Shown: one piece after another, positions 1 through 11,330 of the stretch | Numbering within the stretch: the stretch's first letter is position 1 | Layout: each line of letters begins with the position of its first letter | Assembly (NCBI GenBank): GCA_022559985.1 | Contig: JAFJTR010000105.1 | Span: 30,620-94,619, forward strand | Reading direction: 5' to 3' | Length of the DNA stretch: 64,000 bases | Origin: Parastagonospora avenae f. sp. tritici 18332-5 | Lineage: Eukaryota; Ascomycota; Dothideomycetes; Pleosporales; Phaeosphaeriaceae | The notes under the pieces: model-generated | Told to the model about the DNA's origin: nothing | What the model saw: the letters and a program-made list of their open reading frames with translations, nothing else | Databases searched by the model: none | Position numbers and translations under genes: made by a program

Positions 1-696
1 CGAAATGTGCACCCGAGGCATGGTTTGTAGGCAGTCGACACAGGGCTCGCACGACTTCGGGAGCCTGTATTGACTGCACCTGCTTCCCTGAGGTCTGGTA
101 GATGCGGATCTTCTTGTCAGCGCACCCGGTAATGATGGTGTTGCTGTCGTAGGCGAGCACAGCCCACACAGACGCCTCGTGTCCAGGAAGCAGCTTCGAG
201 TCGCCCCACTTGCCGACCTCCCATAGGCGCGCCTCCATGTCCCAGCCGCCGCTCACAATGTATTTCCCGTCCTGGCTGGCGTCGAGTGCGCATACGTTGT
301 TGCCGTGCCCTATTAGAAGAGCTTCGGCATCATCTTCAAGGTTCTTGCTCGGTTGTCGTACGTCGATGATCTGGTCCTTGCCGCCGGAGACAATCAGACC
401 CTCGGGATACGCCGTGGTCGGCGGGACAATTGCGAGTGAATTGACAAACTCTTTGCCGTGTGTCTTGATGGTGCTGTCCCATGTTGGCGGCTTGGCGGTT
501 TGCTGCGACCACACGCGCACTGTGAAGTCTCGAGATGCGGACACTACCGAGGCGGGGGAGGGGAAGGCGACGCTGCGGACCTGGTAATAATGTTAGTCAT
601 TCTATCGTGGATTAAATAGGGAAAGAGCGCATCAGTGAATATACATACATCGTCTTCGTGGCCGCGCAGAGTAGCTGACAGCTTGAAGTCGGTCAT
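1..696 (-). CDS. doa1: Doa1/Ufd3/PLAA-like WD40 protein, 5' part
   Basis: This is the N-terminal half of a Cdc48-associated ubiquitin-binding protein. The known Doa1/Ufd3/Lub1 (animal PLAA) has seven WD40 repeats, then PFU and PUL domains that bind ubiquitin and Cdc48; the later domains lie outside the window. The start is the ATG at 694-696. Exon 1 is 649-696, a GTATGT...CCAG intron covers 581-648, and exon 2 runs off the window edge at 1. The product opens MTDFKLSATLRGHEDDVRSV, which closely follows the family's first repeat (SATLxGHxxDVR). Further WD40 blades are visible: SASRDFTVRVW, VSGGKDQIIDVRQP, LIGHGNNVCALD, VSGGWDMEARLWEVG, LLPGHEASVWAV and ITGCADKKIRIYQ. These fit Doa1 better than other WD40 families. 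Function in ubiquitin homeostasis is inferred from the family. Confidence 0.87.
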
Positions 697-2684
697 GGTT
701 GATGTGCACGCGGGGTTGCACGGCGGTGGAGGGGAGGAAGTTGGGATAGGATGACGAGAGAAGGAGAGGGCGACAATTATTGGGAGGAAGACATCAACTC
801 TGAGGCGGTGAGATCACGGGACCGTTGTATTGGCGGGTGAGTGACTTTCAATATTGCCTTGAAGTGAATTGTCGTCGTTCTCACAAAGCCTGGGTTCGCT
901 CACTGAACGTCAACACTCGACCAACGTCACTTCCCCGGCCGCTTCGCTTGCGCATTAGGTAAGCAACATCAGCCCTGTCACTCGAGACGGCAACACCAAA
1001 ACAACACGACGCGACCTCGAGATAGAGAAGCATACTACCCATCTCGGTACTTTTTTTGAGGTGCCCAAGCATGTAGCCTGACTTGGTCACGAGGCACTAT
1101 GCAGTATTCAGCCCGCAGATACGACAAACCTCAGCTCGCCTAGACGAGTATCTGTAGCCTCCACGCCTCCTTCTCTAGTCTACATCTGCCGTTTTTCGAT
1201 CTTACACCAGCACCGGATTTCTCCAAATGTTCTCCATCGAGCCCAGCATGTGGCGTCGCTGATGAAAGGCTGAGTGTGCTTAGCATAAAGCCTCAGCAGT
1301 CGAGCCGTTCGGAGAGGCCGCTGGTGCATCGCTACTTTTCACATTCCTTCATTCCCATCTCTGGCACACCATAACACTCTGCAGCATGTCACCCAGTCTT
1401 GTCTCGCGGAAGCTGGAAGACCGATGGGCACTGCCAAGCGCCTACAGCCGATGAGACATGTTCGCGCCAGCGAGTACTGCGGCAACATCCGGCGCGGAGC
1501 TGTTGTACTCTGTCCTTCATAGACGTCCTTCATGATGGCAGTTTCAAGTGAACTTTCTCCGCGTCCAGTCGCCATTTGTTGAGTAAGACAGCAGTTGGGC
1601 GGCGTACCATCAGGTTGCACAGCAACGCCCAGCAGCTCTTCCCGCGACTCTGCAGCTGGAGCACGTCTCAAACAGGCATTGATCGACGTACCAGGCCCAG
1701 AACCAGATTCATCGCGCATGGCCGCCAAACGTCAAGTCTGTGGTGGTGGAACGGTTTGGTGGAACGGTTCCTGCTTGAGCGTCCCAGCAAAGCTCCCCGC
1801 ATAGCTGCCATCGCTCGGCCTCCACCCCACCCTCGACCGAATTGCATCGCGGAGCACGGCGCTCTTGTTTCACCGACCGCTGCCAAATGCAACTCTACCA
1901 GTTCATGCGTAAAGGATAGAGATGAGATAGTTGCTCGCATGGTCATCTGATTTGCGAAACCAATACGCATGATGGCGCCGTCCTCGCTTCGCCTTCCTGG
2001 CCAGTGTCTGTCCAGCTCGACCTTCGTCTGCGTTCGCCGCAGCCACCATTGAGTTAGATCAGCGTAGAACACCACCCATCCCTGCTAAACACAACTACGC
2101 TTACAGACTGCTCCCTGCGCAAGCCTGGGCCCAACTGTCCGCTACATGACGGCCAAGCCTCTGGTCTTTGTGGCGGACAGTTGCGTGTCAGCTTAGCTTT
2201 CTCGACCATTGACAGCAGTGAAGGGAAACCTTGTGACCCGCCTAGACCCCAAGCCTACGCAGCGCGACTTACTTGAAATGAGTGCACCTCGCCAGACTGA
2301 CGCCAGCGTGTCATGGCTTTAAGCATACAAGAGGACGCACATTCCCCAGTCCGAGTGCAAATTCAAGATAGATCTGCTTGATTCGGTAGATCCCGAGGCC
2401 ACGAAAGCCCCATCCGACCCCTGTTGCCGATCTTGTCACCTCTGTACAGCTTTACCATAGAGCCGGATCCACCGCGTTCACCAACAACTGTCGGCCGACC
2501 CCTACGTACCTCACAGCGCTCTTACGCAAGGCCCCGTGCCACCGCCCTCGCCCAACAGTCTGACCCTTAAAAGAAACCCGCGCCGCAGATCAGGGTCTCG
2601 TAGCAAGTTCGTTCTTGATTTTGCTCTACACCGCAACAGCTTCACTGGAAGAGACTCTGCTTCGCCTCCGACCCATATTACTCA
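697..2684. other. Intergenic region, no supported gene
   Basis: This is the divergent upstream region between doa1 and the first BTB gene. It contains several overlapping open frames of about 60-135 codons on both strands between 1339 and 2075, but none has a recognisable domain, and they overlap one another. No tRNA, repeat or clear promoter element was recognised. Confidence 0.55.
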
Positions 2685-4061
2685 ATGGACGCACCCACGT
2701 TAGAACTCAAGCAAGCAATGGCATCGTAAGTCGTAATCCAGTCTGTTTGTTGCAATGCTAATTCGACAAGCCTGTTCTCCGATCCCAAGTTCTCAGACCT
2801 GACCATTGTGTGTGGAGCGAGGAAATATCCCGTACACCGAGTATTGCTCGCAACAAGATCGACTTTCTTTGAGGGCGCTTGCCGCAATTCCTTTTTGGAG
2901 GCCGAGACTGGCGTCATTAACCTTTCTGAGGACGATGCTGAGGCCGTAGAGCACATGATCTACTGTATGTACAGCCCAACACGCGTCGAAACGCAGACTA
3001 ATTCATGCCCTACCAGATTTCTACCATATGGATTATCTGAAGAAGACGCCATCACGTCGATCCTCGCAACGGTCATCGCGCCCGGCACCGCCGCTGTCGT
3101 CAGGCTTCTCGAAGCGTGGCCCGCCCAAGAAGTTGAATCTGGCCCTCGTGGAAGACCCTTTGCTAGCGAGCATGATGGCATCTAATTCGTCGATGCCGCT
3201 GACGCCTCCCCCCGACGAACCTGTCCTCCAAAATCTGGATGCGTCGTCAAAACTCCCCGACACGCCGATGGTCGACCAATTTGCGATCGATGAGCTAGAG
3301 GGCGAGCAATCAGAGCCCGAGGTTGCCATGCAGAGTGCACACCTCGTCACTCATGCAAAAGTGTACGCAATTGCTGAGAAGTACGTATGATCTTTCGTCA
3401 TTGTTTGGGTTTTCCCATCTGCCTGAATGCGCGTCCCAGTCCGCTGGACTCTTTTCATTTGCGCTCGCAGATTGCATCTGCGCCTGCGATGTGCTTGGGG
3501 TAGCACGGCGGTTCAAGACCGACAAACGCCGCCATGTACGTCACCGAGCGTAGGCAAAGCCCAATCACTGCAGGTCAACGCACGTACCACATCAGATCGC
3601 TGCGTCTCTTGTCTATCTTTTCTTCTCTTTCTTTGCCCCTGTGGCACACGCAATTGGCATTTCCTGCACAGATCTCGCCTCTACATTCTCGAAACGAACC
3701 ACGTCGGCGTACGAGGGGGTTCCTCCAACCATGCGATCTCAGAAAACCACGCCCACCAGGTCACGCATGGCTAACATACCATCGCAGATACGGCATTGCA
3801 GGCCTGAAAGTTATTGCACGGCAGAAATTCGTGCAAGAGCTTGATCTGCACCTCGACAGTCCTGACTTCCCAGAGGCGTGCCAGGAGGCATACGAGTCCA
3901 CCTTCCACACTGATCGAGGTCTGCGGGACGTGATTATTCAAGCATTTCGGGCCAATCCAGGACTATCCCTGCGACCAGAAGTGGAGATGGCTGTGAGAGA
4001 AACCCCAGGGCTTGCATTCGAGCTCTACAAAATGGCGAGTGGCATGCCTATCACTTCCTGA
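2685..4061 (+). CDS. BTB/POZ domain protein
   Basis: A BTB/POZ protein, a family that usually dimerises and often acts as a substrate adaptor for Cul3 ubiquitin ligases; the target is unknown. Predicted exons are 2685-2725, 2771-2964, 3017-3380 and 3788-4061. The BTB fold is clear: FSDLTIVCGARKYPVHRVLL, then FFEGACRNSF, then the INLSEDDAEAVEHMIYY helix region. A low-complexity Ser/Pro-rich insert follows, then the C-terminal part found in this fungal subgroup (KVYAIAEKYGIAGLKV, then FHTDRGLRDVIIQAF). Joining GAGAA to ATACGGC gives AIAEKYGIAG in frame, which fixes the third intron at 3381-3787. At 407 nt it is far longer than the other introns in this window. The gene is related to the BTB gene at 8802-9974. 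The start is the first ATG in frame with the BTB domain. Confidence 0.8.
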
Positions 4062-4963
4062 ATCACTTCGTCGAATTTGAGTGCTCAATGGTCACTTTTC
4101 CCCGAGCAATTCAACCAGAAATTCCACTGAGAACGAATTGCGCGATTTATGCGTAGACGTAGCAGCCACCATATGCGCGTCGTAAGTGGTCGGCTTCAAA
4201 CTGAAACAGCAATGTCTCGTAGCATGCGGCACACTTCCCCGCAGCAGTGAAATATGGAAGGCAACCACGACGCTTGCCATGCCAAGAGGTGGGGTTTAGC
4301 TCTACATACTCGTGTTTCACGACAGTAGTAGTGAGGAGGGGCTGCATATACAGTGCTTGGTCGTGTGTGTCGGTGGGATACATGGGCTGCCCAGCTGCTC
4401 ATTGGGTACTTACCACCGTGTGTGAGATCACTGACAAGGAGACACGCGGACATCTCGCGATTCTACCTGCCGCCTTGTGGTACAGACTTGTTCATGGACG
4501 GCACCTAGGCAGGCAGCGCAGAAAGCGCACACGTGACAGTGTAAAGATCTTCAACAATTCCAAATTTTATGCTTTGGACGCATTCAGACAACAGACGTAC
4601 TTCTTCTCATTTCTCTACCTTTCCACTATCAGGGCCCCTTTAATCAGTTCAATAATTATGGTCCATCACAGGTTCTCCACTCATCACGTTTCCACTGTCA
4701 ATCGCACAGCACCTGACAGCCACACGACTTCCACCCCATCGCACTCAACAAGTCTTGATTCACTGGAATCATCCAGGAATTGATAAAACATGTCGCATGT
4801 CTCAGCAAGACCGAAGCATGTGTAGGCGGATGCGGTGTTGGAAGTGAAGGTGAGAGCATGGCGCAGTCGTGAGGCTTGGCAAACATTCGCTCCTGTCTTG
4901 ACCGCGCGACAGCTTTGTTTCTTACCTCTCACCTCACCTTCTGCCGACATTTCGACCAATTCT
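4062..4963. other. Intergenic region, no supported gene
   Basis: Short overlapping open frames occur on both strands around 4092-4783 but show no domain, signal peptide or splice structure worth calling. The right end is probably the promoter of the broken F-box gene that follows. Confidence 0.5.
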
Positions 4964-6619
4964 ATGGCGGGCGGCGGCGCAGCCAGAGCTGCGCAAGCTG
5001 CGCACTCCTTGCTATTCATCCTGCCGGATGAACTCCTCCTCAACATCGCTCAGTGGCTTCCGACGTAGGATCAGTGTGAGCTTTCGCTCATCTCAAAGCA
5101 CGTTGGAGCGATAGCTCAGGACTCTCTTTCACCCCCGCAACGAAGTGGTTGCAAAGCGCATGCAGCATCTCGTGGTTTACATGAAAGAGTTGGAAATTGT
5201 GGGCTACATTCTGAAACATGTTCCCAATCTTCGGCACTTGCTGTTAGGCGTGGATGGCGGAGGAATCGAGAGGCAGAGTCAGACGCATGAGCATCTGCTT
5301 GGCTACGACCACGAACAATGGCCCTGGGGGGGGGGGGGGGAGCAGCAATGTCAGACATTGTAGGACTGCAACAGCTGCGTTCTTTCCATCTATACGGTGG
5401 AACGCTCAAATGGGCTTGGTGTCAATTACCGCATCTTACGGCACTGAAGTTGGGCCGATCGTGCTCCATCATGGATTATAGCTCTTCGCCGGGAGATACT
5501 TGCCGAGTCAAAGCGCTGTCCATGGAGAGATGCACCAGTTTACTCAATTTTAAGCTGGAAAGATCGAACGAACTGGTCCCTTTCTTCCGTCGTCTACCAG
5601 AACTTGAGGCGCTTACCTTCACACTCTGCAACTCGACAATCGACCAAGTTACTGGGAACTTCGACGAAGTGCTCAAATCGGGAACCCTGGGGTCGCTCGA
5701 AACACTACTGGCGTATCTGTACCCTTTGGCTCCCATACTGAAGGAACTTACTGTACAGGCTTCTCGCCATGGTGATATGTCGTTTCTCAAATTTGTTTTA
5801 CCCATGGGATTGTCGCTCTCCAATTTTCAACACCTGAGTGCGCTCCGGGTTGAACATGAGATGATTGTTAGATCGAACGGCCTCACTATAGACCAAATCT
5901 AGCCTCCTGGCCTCGAATGTCTGATTGTGCTCTTTCCGCACCTAAGCGTCATTCCATACTTAGAAGGCATACTACCACTCCAATCCTATTTCTCGAAGCT
6001 CACCGATGTTGAGCTTTACCCGCACAACCAGCGAGGCGATAACTACGAAGAATTTTGGTACCGAAATCACCCTACTTTCGACAGATTGTATGCTGCAGGT
6101 GTCACTATTAGTATCTTCTGGGACCCGGCAGATTATCTCAAAGACTGGCACGATCCGAATTACGATCCTATCATCTGCGAAATCATCGAATTCCTCGCTG
6201 GATTGAGTTTGTGTGGCACACCAGGTCAAGATATCGAAGCGCGTGGACTGCTCTGAAATGGCTGCGGGAGTAAGTCAATCATTTCTATATACGATACCAA
6301 ACTAACTTGGATGGAGTGTGCCATGCTTTAGTCCCGTATTCGCGTGCTGGAAATATGGCGGAGCTATGTTGGCTTATGTGCCTTTCTTTTCCGGGCTTCT
6401 TCATCGACGCCGATAATACGGGTTCGCAGCTACCCACCACGTCATTCAACACTTCGATCAAGTATTATACGCAACCACTTAACCATTTCTAACAGCCTTT
6501 TCTTTCTCTTTCGGGCATCAACCCGTGACCCGTTTCGGTGCTTCTCTACTCAAAAGCATGCCAAGCATATTCGTCAGCTCTTCGTCTTGGATGCTGACGA
6601 TGTTCTCCGCCCTACGTAA
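4964..6619 (+). pseudogene. Broken F-box/LRR-like gene
   Basis: The reading opens with an alanine-rich start and an F-box-like motif, LFILPDELLLNIAQWLP, where F-box proteins bind Skp1. Leucine-rich text typical of fungal F-box/LRR proteins follows (ILKHVPNLRHLLLGV, QLRSFHLYGG, LPHLTALKLG, PELEALTFTLC). The frame is interrupted several times. A TAG lies at 5066-5068 inside the F-box, a frame change comes just after it (to the frame containing 5145), and another occurs at the G15 tract (5326-5340). A second TAG is at 5900-5902 with homologous text continuing on both sides, and the frame slips again near 6185. A GTAAGT...TTTAG intron near 6270-6333 still looks intact. An active gene would need all these to be sequencing errors, so a decayed copy is more likely. 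The 3' end is approximate. Confidence 0.72.
5326..5340 (+). repeat. G15 homopolymer tract
   Basis: Fifteen consecutive G residues lie inside the broken F-box/LRR gene, exactly where the reading frame changes. The upstream frame (the one containing 5145) would run into the downstream frame (the one containing 5318) if the tract held one more G. The length may therefore be a sequencing artefact or a real slippage mutation. Confidence 0.9.
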
Positions 6620-7152
6620 CTGCATTTTACTTCGAAACCTTAATAATACAGCGTTACTTCACAACGGAAACTGACACGTCATAATTTCTGGCCATTGCTT
6701 GCTCTCTGAGCTCTTCGCCCCCTCATTTGCTTCGTTACTTCACTTCGGACCCTACACTGTAAGTACAGGCGAGCGCGGTTCCTTCAAGCCAGCCAAGCCT
6801 TACTGTTGATGCTCTAAACTTCCGCAGGCCGAGGATCACGAGCCAAGCTATTTTTAAATTAGGCCCATGTTGGGAGCTGATATAATTGGTAGCACTGATC
6901 TGACCCCAGCCTCACACAGCCTTGTATGTTCATACGATGCCTGCGAATATACCGTGTATTGACCGAAGGAAACCAAACAAGGTTTACGTCAGCGCTAAAT
7001 TTACCTGCCGCAGTGTTCCGTTTCTGAACATGGCAGAGCGCACGACCCGCCTGTCAAACGTCTGATCAGGCCGAATAGCACCGACGGTACATAAGAACTC
7101 CGCACTCGTATTCGCATTGTGGTGACGGACACTGCTACGCGATCTCTTCAAG
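6620..7152. other. Intergenic region, no gene seen
   Basis: No open frame with support. The right half is the likely promoter and leader of the membrane protein gene starting at 7153. Confidence 0.5.
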
Positions 7153-8021
7153 ATGTTCGCGATCAAGTGGTCTCTGTGCGCGCTCGTTGCTGTTGCTCTC
7201 GCGCAATCCAACCAATTCACCTCTCCTGACGGCCGCGAGGATGATTTCAGTGTCGGCGACAACCTCGACATCAGATGGCAGGCGGGCTGGACTGGTAGCG
7301 GCTTGCGCCAGAACAACGTCGACTTGTTCGTCACCGGCTCCAAGAGCGGCGCGTACACCTCTGTACTCAGGCGTAGGCATAACCCACACCCTACCTTTCA
7401 TGCTGAACGAAATGCTAATCACAAGCAGGAAACATCTCCCTCGACCAACCCGGCAACTACCGCTGGAAAATCGACATCCCACTGGATATCCTCCGCAAAG
7501 ACAAGGATTTCGTCGTCGCCTTCGTCCAGGCACGCGACCCGCCCAACTTCGACGCCGCAGCGGGTATAGGCACGAGCTCCAGCCGCGAGTTCGAAGTCGA
7601 AGAAGACTCCAAATCATCAGGATCCAAGGGAAAAGGCAAGAAGAACAAGCGCAAAAGCAAGCTCGGCGCGATTCTCGGCGGCGTGTTGGGCGGCCTTGCG
7701 CTGCTGATTGGCGCGCTCGTCACGGCGCTCGCGGTGCTGAGGAGCAAGAGGAAGAAGAAGCAGCAGCTCGAGGCGGGTAAGGATGTGCCACCACCGCCTC
7801 CACCGCCGGTGGAGCAGCAGAAGTATGCGAGTACAGCGGAGATGCATGCGATGAGGGCGAGAGAGCATGATGCACCGCCGAAGTATGAGCCGCCGGCAGA
7901 ATTGCAGGGGAGTGAGGCGCTGAAGGATGACGGGATTACGAAGGAGGGCGAGATTATGAAGGATGGTGAGACGAGTCGTAAGGATGGGGAGGTGAAGAAG
8001 GACGTCAAGGAAGTGAAATAA
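7153..8021 (+). CDS. Secretory single-pass membrane protein
   Basis: A predicted 270-residue type I membrane protein of unknown function. Exons are 7153-7372 and 7429-8021, joined across a 56-nt intron (GTAGGC...GCAG). A signal peptide (residues 1-18, ending VAVALAQ) precedes an extracellular domain with NQFTSPDGREDDFSVGD and LDIRWQAGW. This resembles the Kre9/Knh1-like beta-sandwich seen in fungal wall-associated sensors, which is a weak family hint only. A lysine-rich juxtamembrane stretch leads into one transmembrane helix (LGAILGGVLGGLALLIGALV, roughly residues 155-180). The cytoplasmic tail has a basic stop-transfer RSKRKKK, a run of seven prolines and a Lys/Glu/Asp-rich end. Layout resembles small fungal surface sensors; a role there is inference. 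Confidence 0.75.
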
Positions 8022-8356
8022 GGAAGTGATGAAATGGGCTTGTTCTGGGTGGTGATGAGACATGCAAAAACATCGCATCGATCTGCGCGTTATGAGGCAT
8101 TGCATACGTAGAAGCAACGAAAGCTAGGGACTACAAAAATGAAATGGTACTTTTGCGCAGCAACCTGCAATAGTGTTTTCTGTCGAACTATGTTGTGAGA
8201 AAGAAGGTTTGCACAGCGGGGTGCTGAGACGAGTTCTAGATTTGATAGCGCGCTCATGACGAAAACAGCCTCCGCGCCGCCAACAACGCAGAAGAAATGA
8301 CTATGTAAGCCCATGAAGAGCAGCAAAAAAGAAAGACAAAAAGAGAGGGTAAGCCT
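8022..8356. other. Intergenic region before tRNA
   Basis: Lies between the membrane protein gene and the tRNA, which is transcribed toward it. No gene recognised. An A-rich stretch near 8323-8345 lies 3' of the tRNA and, as T-runs on the tRNA strand, may serve as its polymerase III terminator. Confidence 0.4.
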
Positions 8357-8445
8357 GACCCGAAGGCGATTTGAACGCCTAACCTTCAGGAGACTCGAAT
8401 TTAGATTCGCTGGAATCTGACGCGCTACCATTGCGCCATCGGGCC
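8357..8445 (-). tRNA. tRNA-Trp(CCA), intron-containing
   Basis: The minus strand folds into a full cloverleaf. The acceptor stem is GGCCCGA/TCGGGTC with one G-U pair. The D arm is GCGC-AATGGTA-GCGC, the variable loop AGGTT, and the T arm AGGCG-TTCAAAT-CGCCT. The anticodon loop reads TT-CCA-G, giving CCA. An 18-nt intron starting CGAATC sits one base after the anticodon, the standard position. Removing it gives a 71-nt tRNA. The closing pair of the anticodon stem (A31-C39) is mismatched, so the identity is likely but not certain. Confidence 0.75.
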
Positions 8446-8801
8446 CTTCATTGGTGACGACTTGAATTTGTATGAAATATATACCAATCTATTTGCTTGC
8501 TCAAAGGCGGTCTCGCTACATTGCAATCATCTTTGGTACGCAAAAAGAAATCTCATCATCTCTGAGCGGGGGCATCGCACAGATCTGACGCTCTGGCCGA
8601 GAAAGTGGGGTAGAGCGGGGTTCATGGGTCTGAAACGGTCCTTCAGCAGCGCTAAGGTCGCGATGCGGCGTTTGGGTTCAGGCCTCCTGAGGTCATCTCC
8701 AAATCAAATCCCCTTTCCTCGTACTTCGCTGTGAGTGAAGCAGCGGTCGGTCGATAATCTTCAGCTGTTGTAGCAGTAAGGCCGACATCCAACATCACAT
8801 C
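8446..8801. other. Intergenic region
   Basis: Lies between the divergently oriented tRNA and BTB gene. One 90-codon open frame (8462-8734) has no recognisable feature. This is probably promoter and leader of the BTB gene. Confidence 0.4.
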
Positions 8802-9974
8802 ATGAGCACATCAGCGCTTACTTGTAAGCCTCGCCTAGCGTGCCCGCCTACTATTCTCAAGTCAGTCGCTTTTGGGACAAAGGGCGAGAAGTGCTGACAT
8901 TGACTCAGAGCGTACAAGAATGGCGAATTCACGGATCTAACCATAACGTGTAGCTCGCTCGCCTTCAAGGTGCACGCTGTGGTTGTCTGCACGGCATGCG
9001 ACTTCTTCCTGAAGAGCCTAAAGTTTGCTGCTGGCAAAGAAGCCGAATCAAGATGCATCAACCTCCCAGAAGACGACCCAGAGATGATCCGGCGCCTGAT
9101 CGCCTATCTCTATCTTGGTGACTACGATCCCAACAGCGGCATGGCGTTGGCACAATTCAGCGCCATCGCGCAGCATGAATCCACCTCAGCCACCAATCCA
9201 ACCCACCACTACCGCAGAGGCGCTTTTGGCGTGTCTGTTACTGATCCATGCGCGTGTCTTGCGCCCAATGCGAAAAACACAGAACAGCCCGTCGCAAAAG
9301 AGACGGATTCGCAACAGGACTACAAGGTCTACGAGAAGACGGCGAATGCGGTCGAGGTTGCGAATCCGCTCACTATTCATGCGTCCATGTACGCGTTGGG
9401 CGATAAGTACCAAGTCGAAGGGCTGAGCAGCCTTGCGAAGGAGAAGTTTGAGTGTTGTCTTCATCATCATGCGCAGACGGAGGACTTTATTGCTGCGGTG
9501 CAGATTGCGTACAGCACCACGCCAGATTCAAATCGTGGGTTGAGGAATAGTGTCATGGAGGCTTTTCGGACGCACTTTCAGACTGACATTGCGTCGATAC
9601 CAGGCGCGGAGACGAAGTTGGATTCGATTGATGAGTTATCGTTCTTGCTCATCAAATCCTGGCCACAGAAGATTGAGGCTCCAAAACCCGCTGTCAAGCC
9701 TGCGAGCAGTGCAACACAATTTGGCTCGGTGAATTCATCCAACACAAGAGCAAATGTGCCCTCGCTTTTTGGAAGTATGAACAGCGCCGTACAACCAGTG
9801 CAACCAGCGACAACCGCGTCACTATTTGCGACGCCGCGCCCTAGCAGTAACAATGCTGTTCCCTCCCAGCCACCAACCTACCCAGGTCTGTTCGGAGCAC
9901 CACGCCCTGCAAATGCTGATACTGGTGCTTCACGTCCTACACATCGTCTCTTCTCCCAAGAGATTTCCAGATAA
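8802..9974 (+). CDS. BTB/POZ protein with FG-motif tail
   Basis: A second BTB/POZ protein, paralogous to the gene at 2685-4061. Exon 1 is 8802-8823 and exon 2 is 8911-9974, joined T|CG to read MSTSALTSYKNGEFTDLTIT in frame. BTB landmarks are FTDLTITCSSLAFKVHAVVV, FFLKSLKF and INLPEDDPEMIRRLIAYLYL. The subgroup's C-terminal block follows (HASMYALGDKYQVEGLSSLA, then SNRGLRNSVMEAF). Unlike its paralogue it ends in about 110 residues of Ser/Pro/Asn-rich, probably disordered sequence with spaced Phe-Gly motifs (TQFGS, SLFGS, GLFGAPRP), the style of nucleoporin FG repeats. Whether this tail binds transport receptors is unknown. An adaptor role is inferred from the BTB domain. Confidence 0.8.
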
Positions 9975-10319
9975 AGCAGCGGAGTCTTCTGGCGTATTTG
10001 GTGTTTGGGCTTCTTTCTCGACATACTTCCCATGTTACACAACATCACCATCGCACATTCCTCAGCCAGCCTCACCTTCCACCACCACACCGCAAGCGAC
10101 TGCTGCAGAGTAATGTGCATCTTTCCAAATAGCCGCAAACGACTTCCCAAATACTGCATCCAGTGCTACTTCCAACATAACAGATACCATGGCATATAAT
10201 ATATTTCCTCGTAGCGGCCACTAAGGCTGCTGCAACAATCGCATTGTCCCATTTCACAAACTTCGAATCATTGCAAAAACATAACATAGTCGCATCTCAC
10301 ACGATTCCTCCTTCTAACA
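9975..10319. other. Intergenic region with TATA-like element
   Basis: No gene recognised. The AT-rich element GCATATAATATATT at about 10190-10203 is roughly 120 nt upstream of the next start codon and may act as a core promoter. Confidence 0.4.
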
Positions 10320-11122
10320 ATGGGTACGCACTACGAGGATAACGACGTCGCTCTTACGCACGCCAGCCTGCTCTCATACTTCCATCCTCGCACATCGCAT
10401 GCACAACCCAGCGAACATGCGCCTCCACCGTACAACGATATCGAAAGCCTCCTCACCACACCAATGCTCGCTTTCGACGAAGCAAAAGACGCGGACGAAG
10501 AGTCAGCCTACAGCTACTCTCCTGACTGCGAGTCTCCCGACTGCGAACGAGGAACTTTCGGACTTACCACCATGAAGCGCGACCACCGCGGCTTCTACGC
10601 CTTCTGCTGTTTCTGGTGCGCCGTCTCAGTCTGTATCCTCGGCGCATTTGGCATATTCTTCACTTTGGATCTGGTCTTCTCGCAGTTCGGCATGGGGACT
10701 GGGCTGGCGATATGGATGATTCGCGGTAACCCCGGTCACGTGGAGACAAGCTACGATGTGAGTTTTCGACTTCTAGTATAGTACGTCAAGTACTGACGGC
10801 TTTGTAGATATCCTTCTGTCTCGCTTCGCCAAATCGCCAAGCCCCTGGGCCCCAGACATGGCGATATATCGCACCTGAAAGCCATGTGGACTGTACGACT
10901 GAAATGGTGACTCTATCTGCTACAATGGGCGAGCAGTGGAAGCTTCGTATCGATGATGAGATTCTATTCGGGGACGAGCTTCCAGTCAACACGGGCTACG
11001 ACCGCGGCGACAGATTCTTGCGCGTTGAGGAGCAGTCTGGGGGAGATGATCTTGCGGAAGAAGCGACTGCTGGACGGTGGAGCACGTATGACCCGGTAGA
11101 CCCAGAGGAGGAGCATCAGTAG
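10320..11122 (+). CDS. Single-pass membrane protein, unknown
   Basis: A predicted 250-residue protein with exons 10320-10757 and 10808-11122 (GTGAGT...TTGTAG intron, 50 nt), joined in frame as SYD|ISFC. The first ~85 residues are hydrophilic and acidic and contain a PPPYND motif of the PPxY type recognised by WW domains of Rsp5-like ubiquitin ligases. One strong hydrophobic segment (about residues 95-125, FYAFCCFWCAVSVCILGAFG) is followed by the probable lumenal or extracellular part. I recognise no family. Start choice rests on the first ATG in frame after the AT-rich promoter region. Confidence 0.68.
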
Positions 11123-11330
11123 CTGTTGTGTAAGCTTACAACGCATGCTTTTTCACTTTTCGGCCCAGTCGGACACGTGATGAGGATAATTCGCCACGCT
11201 TCTTGTCTCGCCGTTGTATATTTCAGAACTTCGGGTGCCTGGATATCTCTCTCTTACCATTCTTGTTGATCAAACCCTCCACCCCGGTCGATCAACTTTG
11301 CTTGCTACAGCCCTCGACCGATCTCTAAGC

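Noticed and set aside
1339..2075. Several overlapping open frames of 69-135 codons
   Set aside because: They lie on both strands over the same bases, with no domain or gene-like structure.
3534..4061. 175-codon open frame beginning inside the long BTB intron
   Set aside because: Its 3' part is simply BTB exon 4. The 5' part has no recognisable content, and the spliced model restores AIAEKYGIAG.
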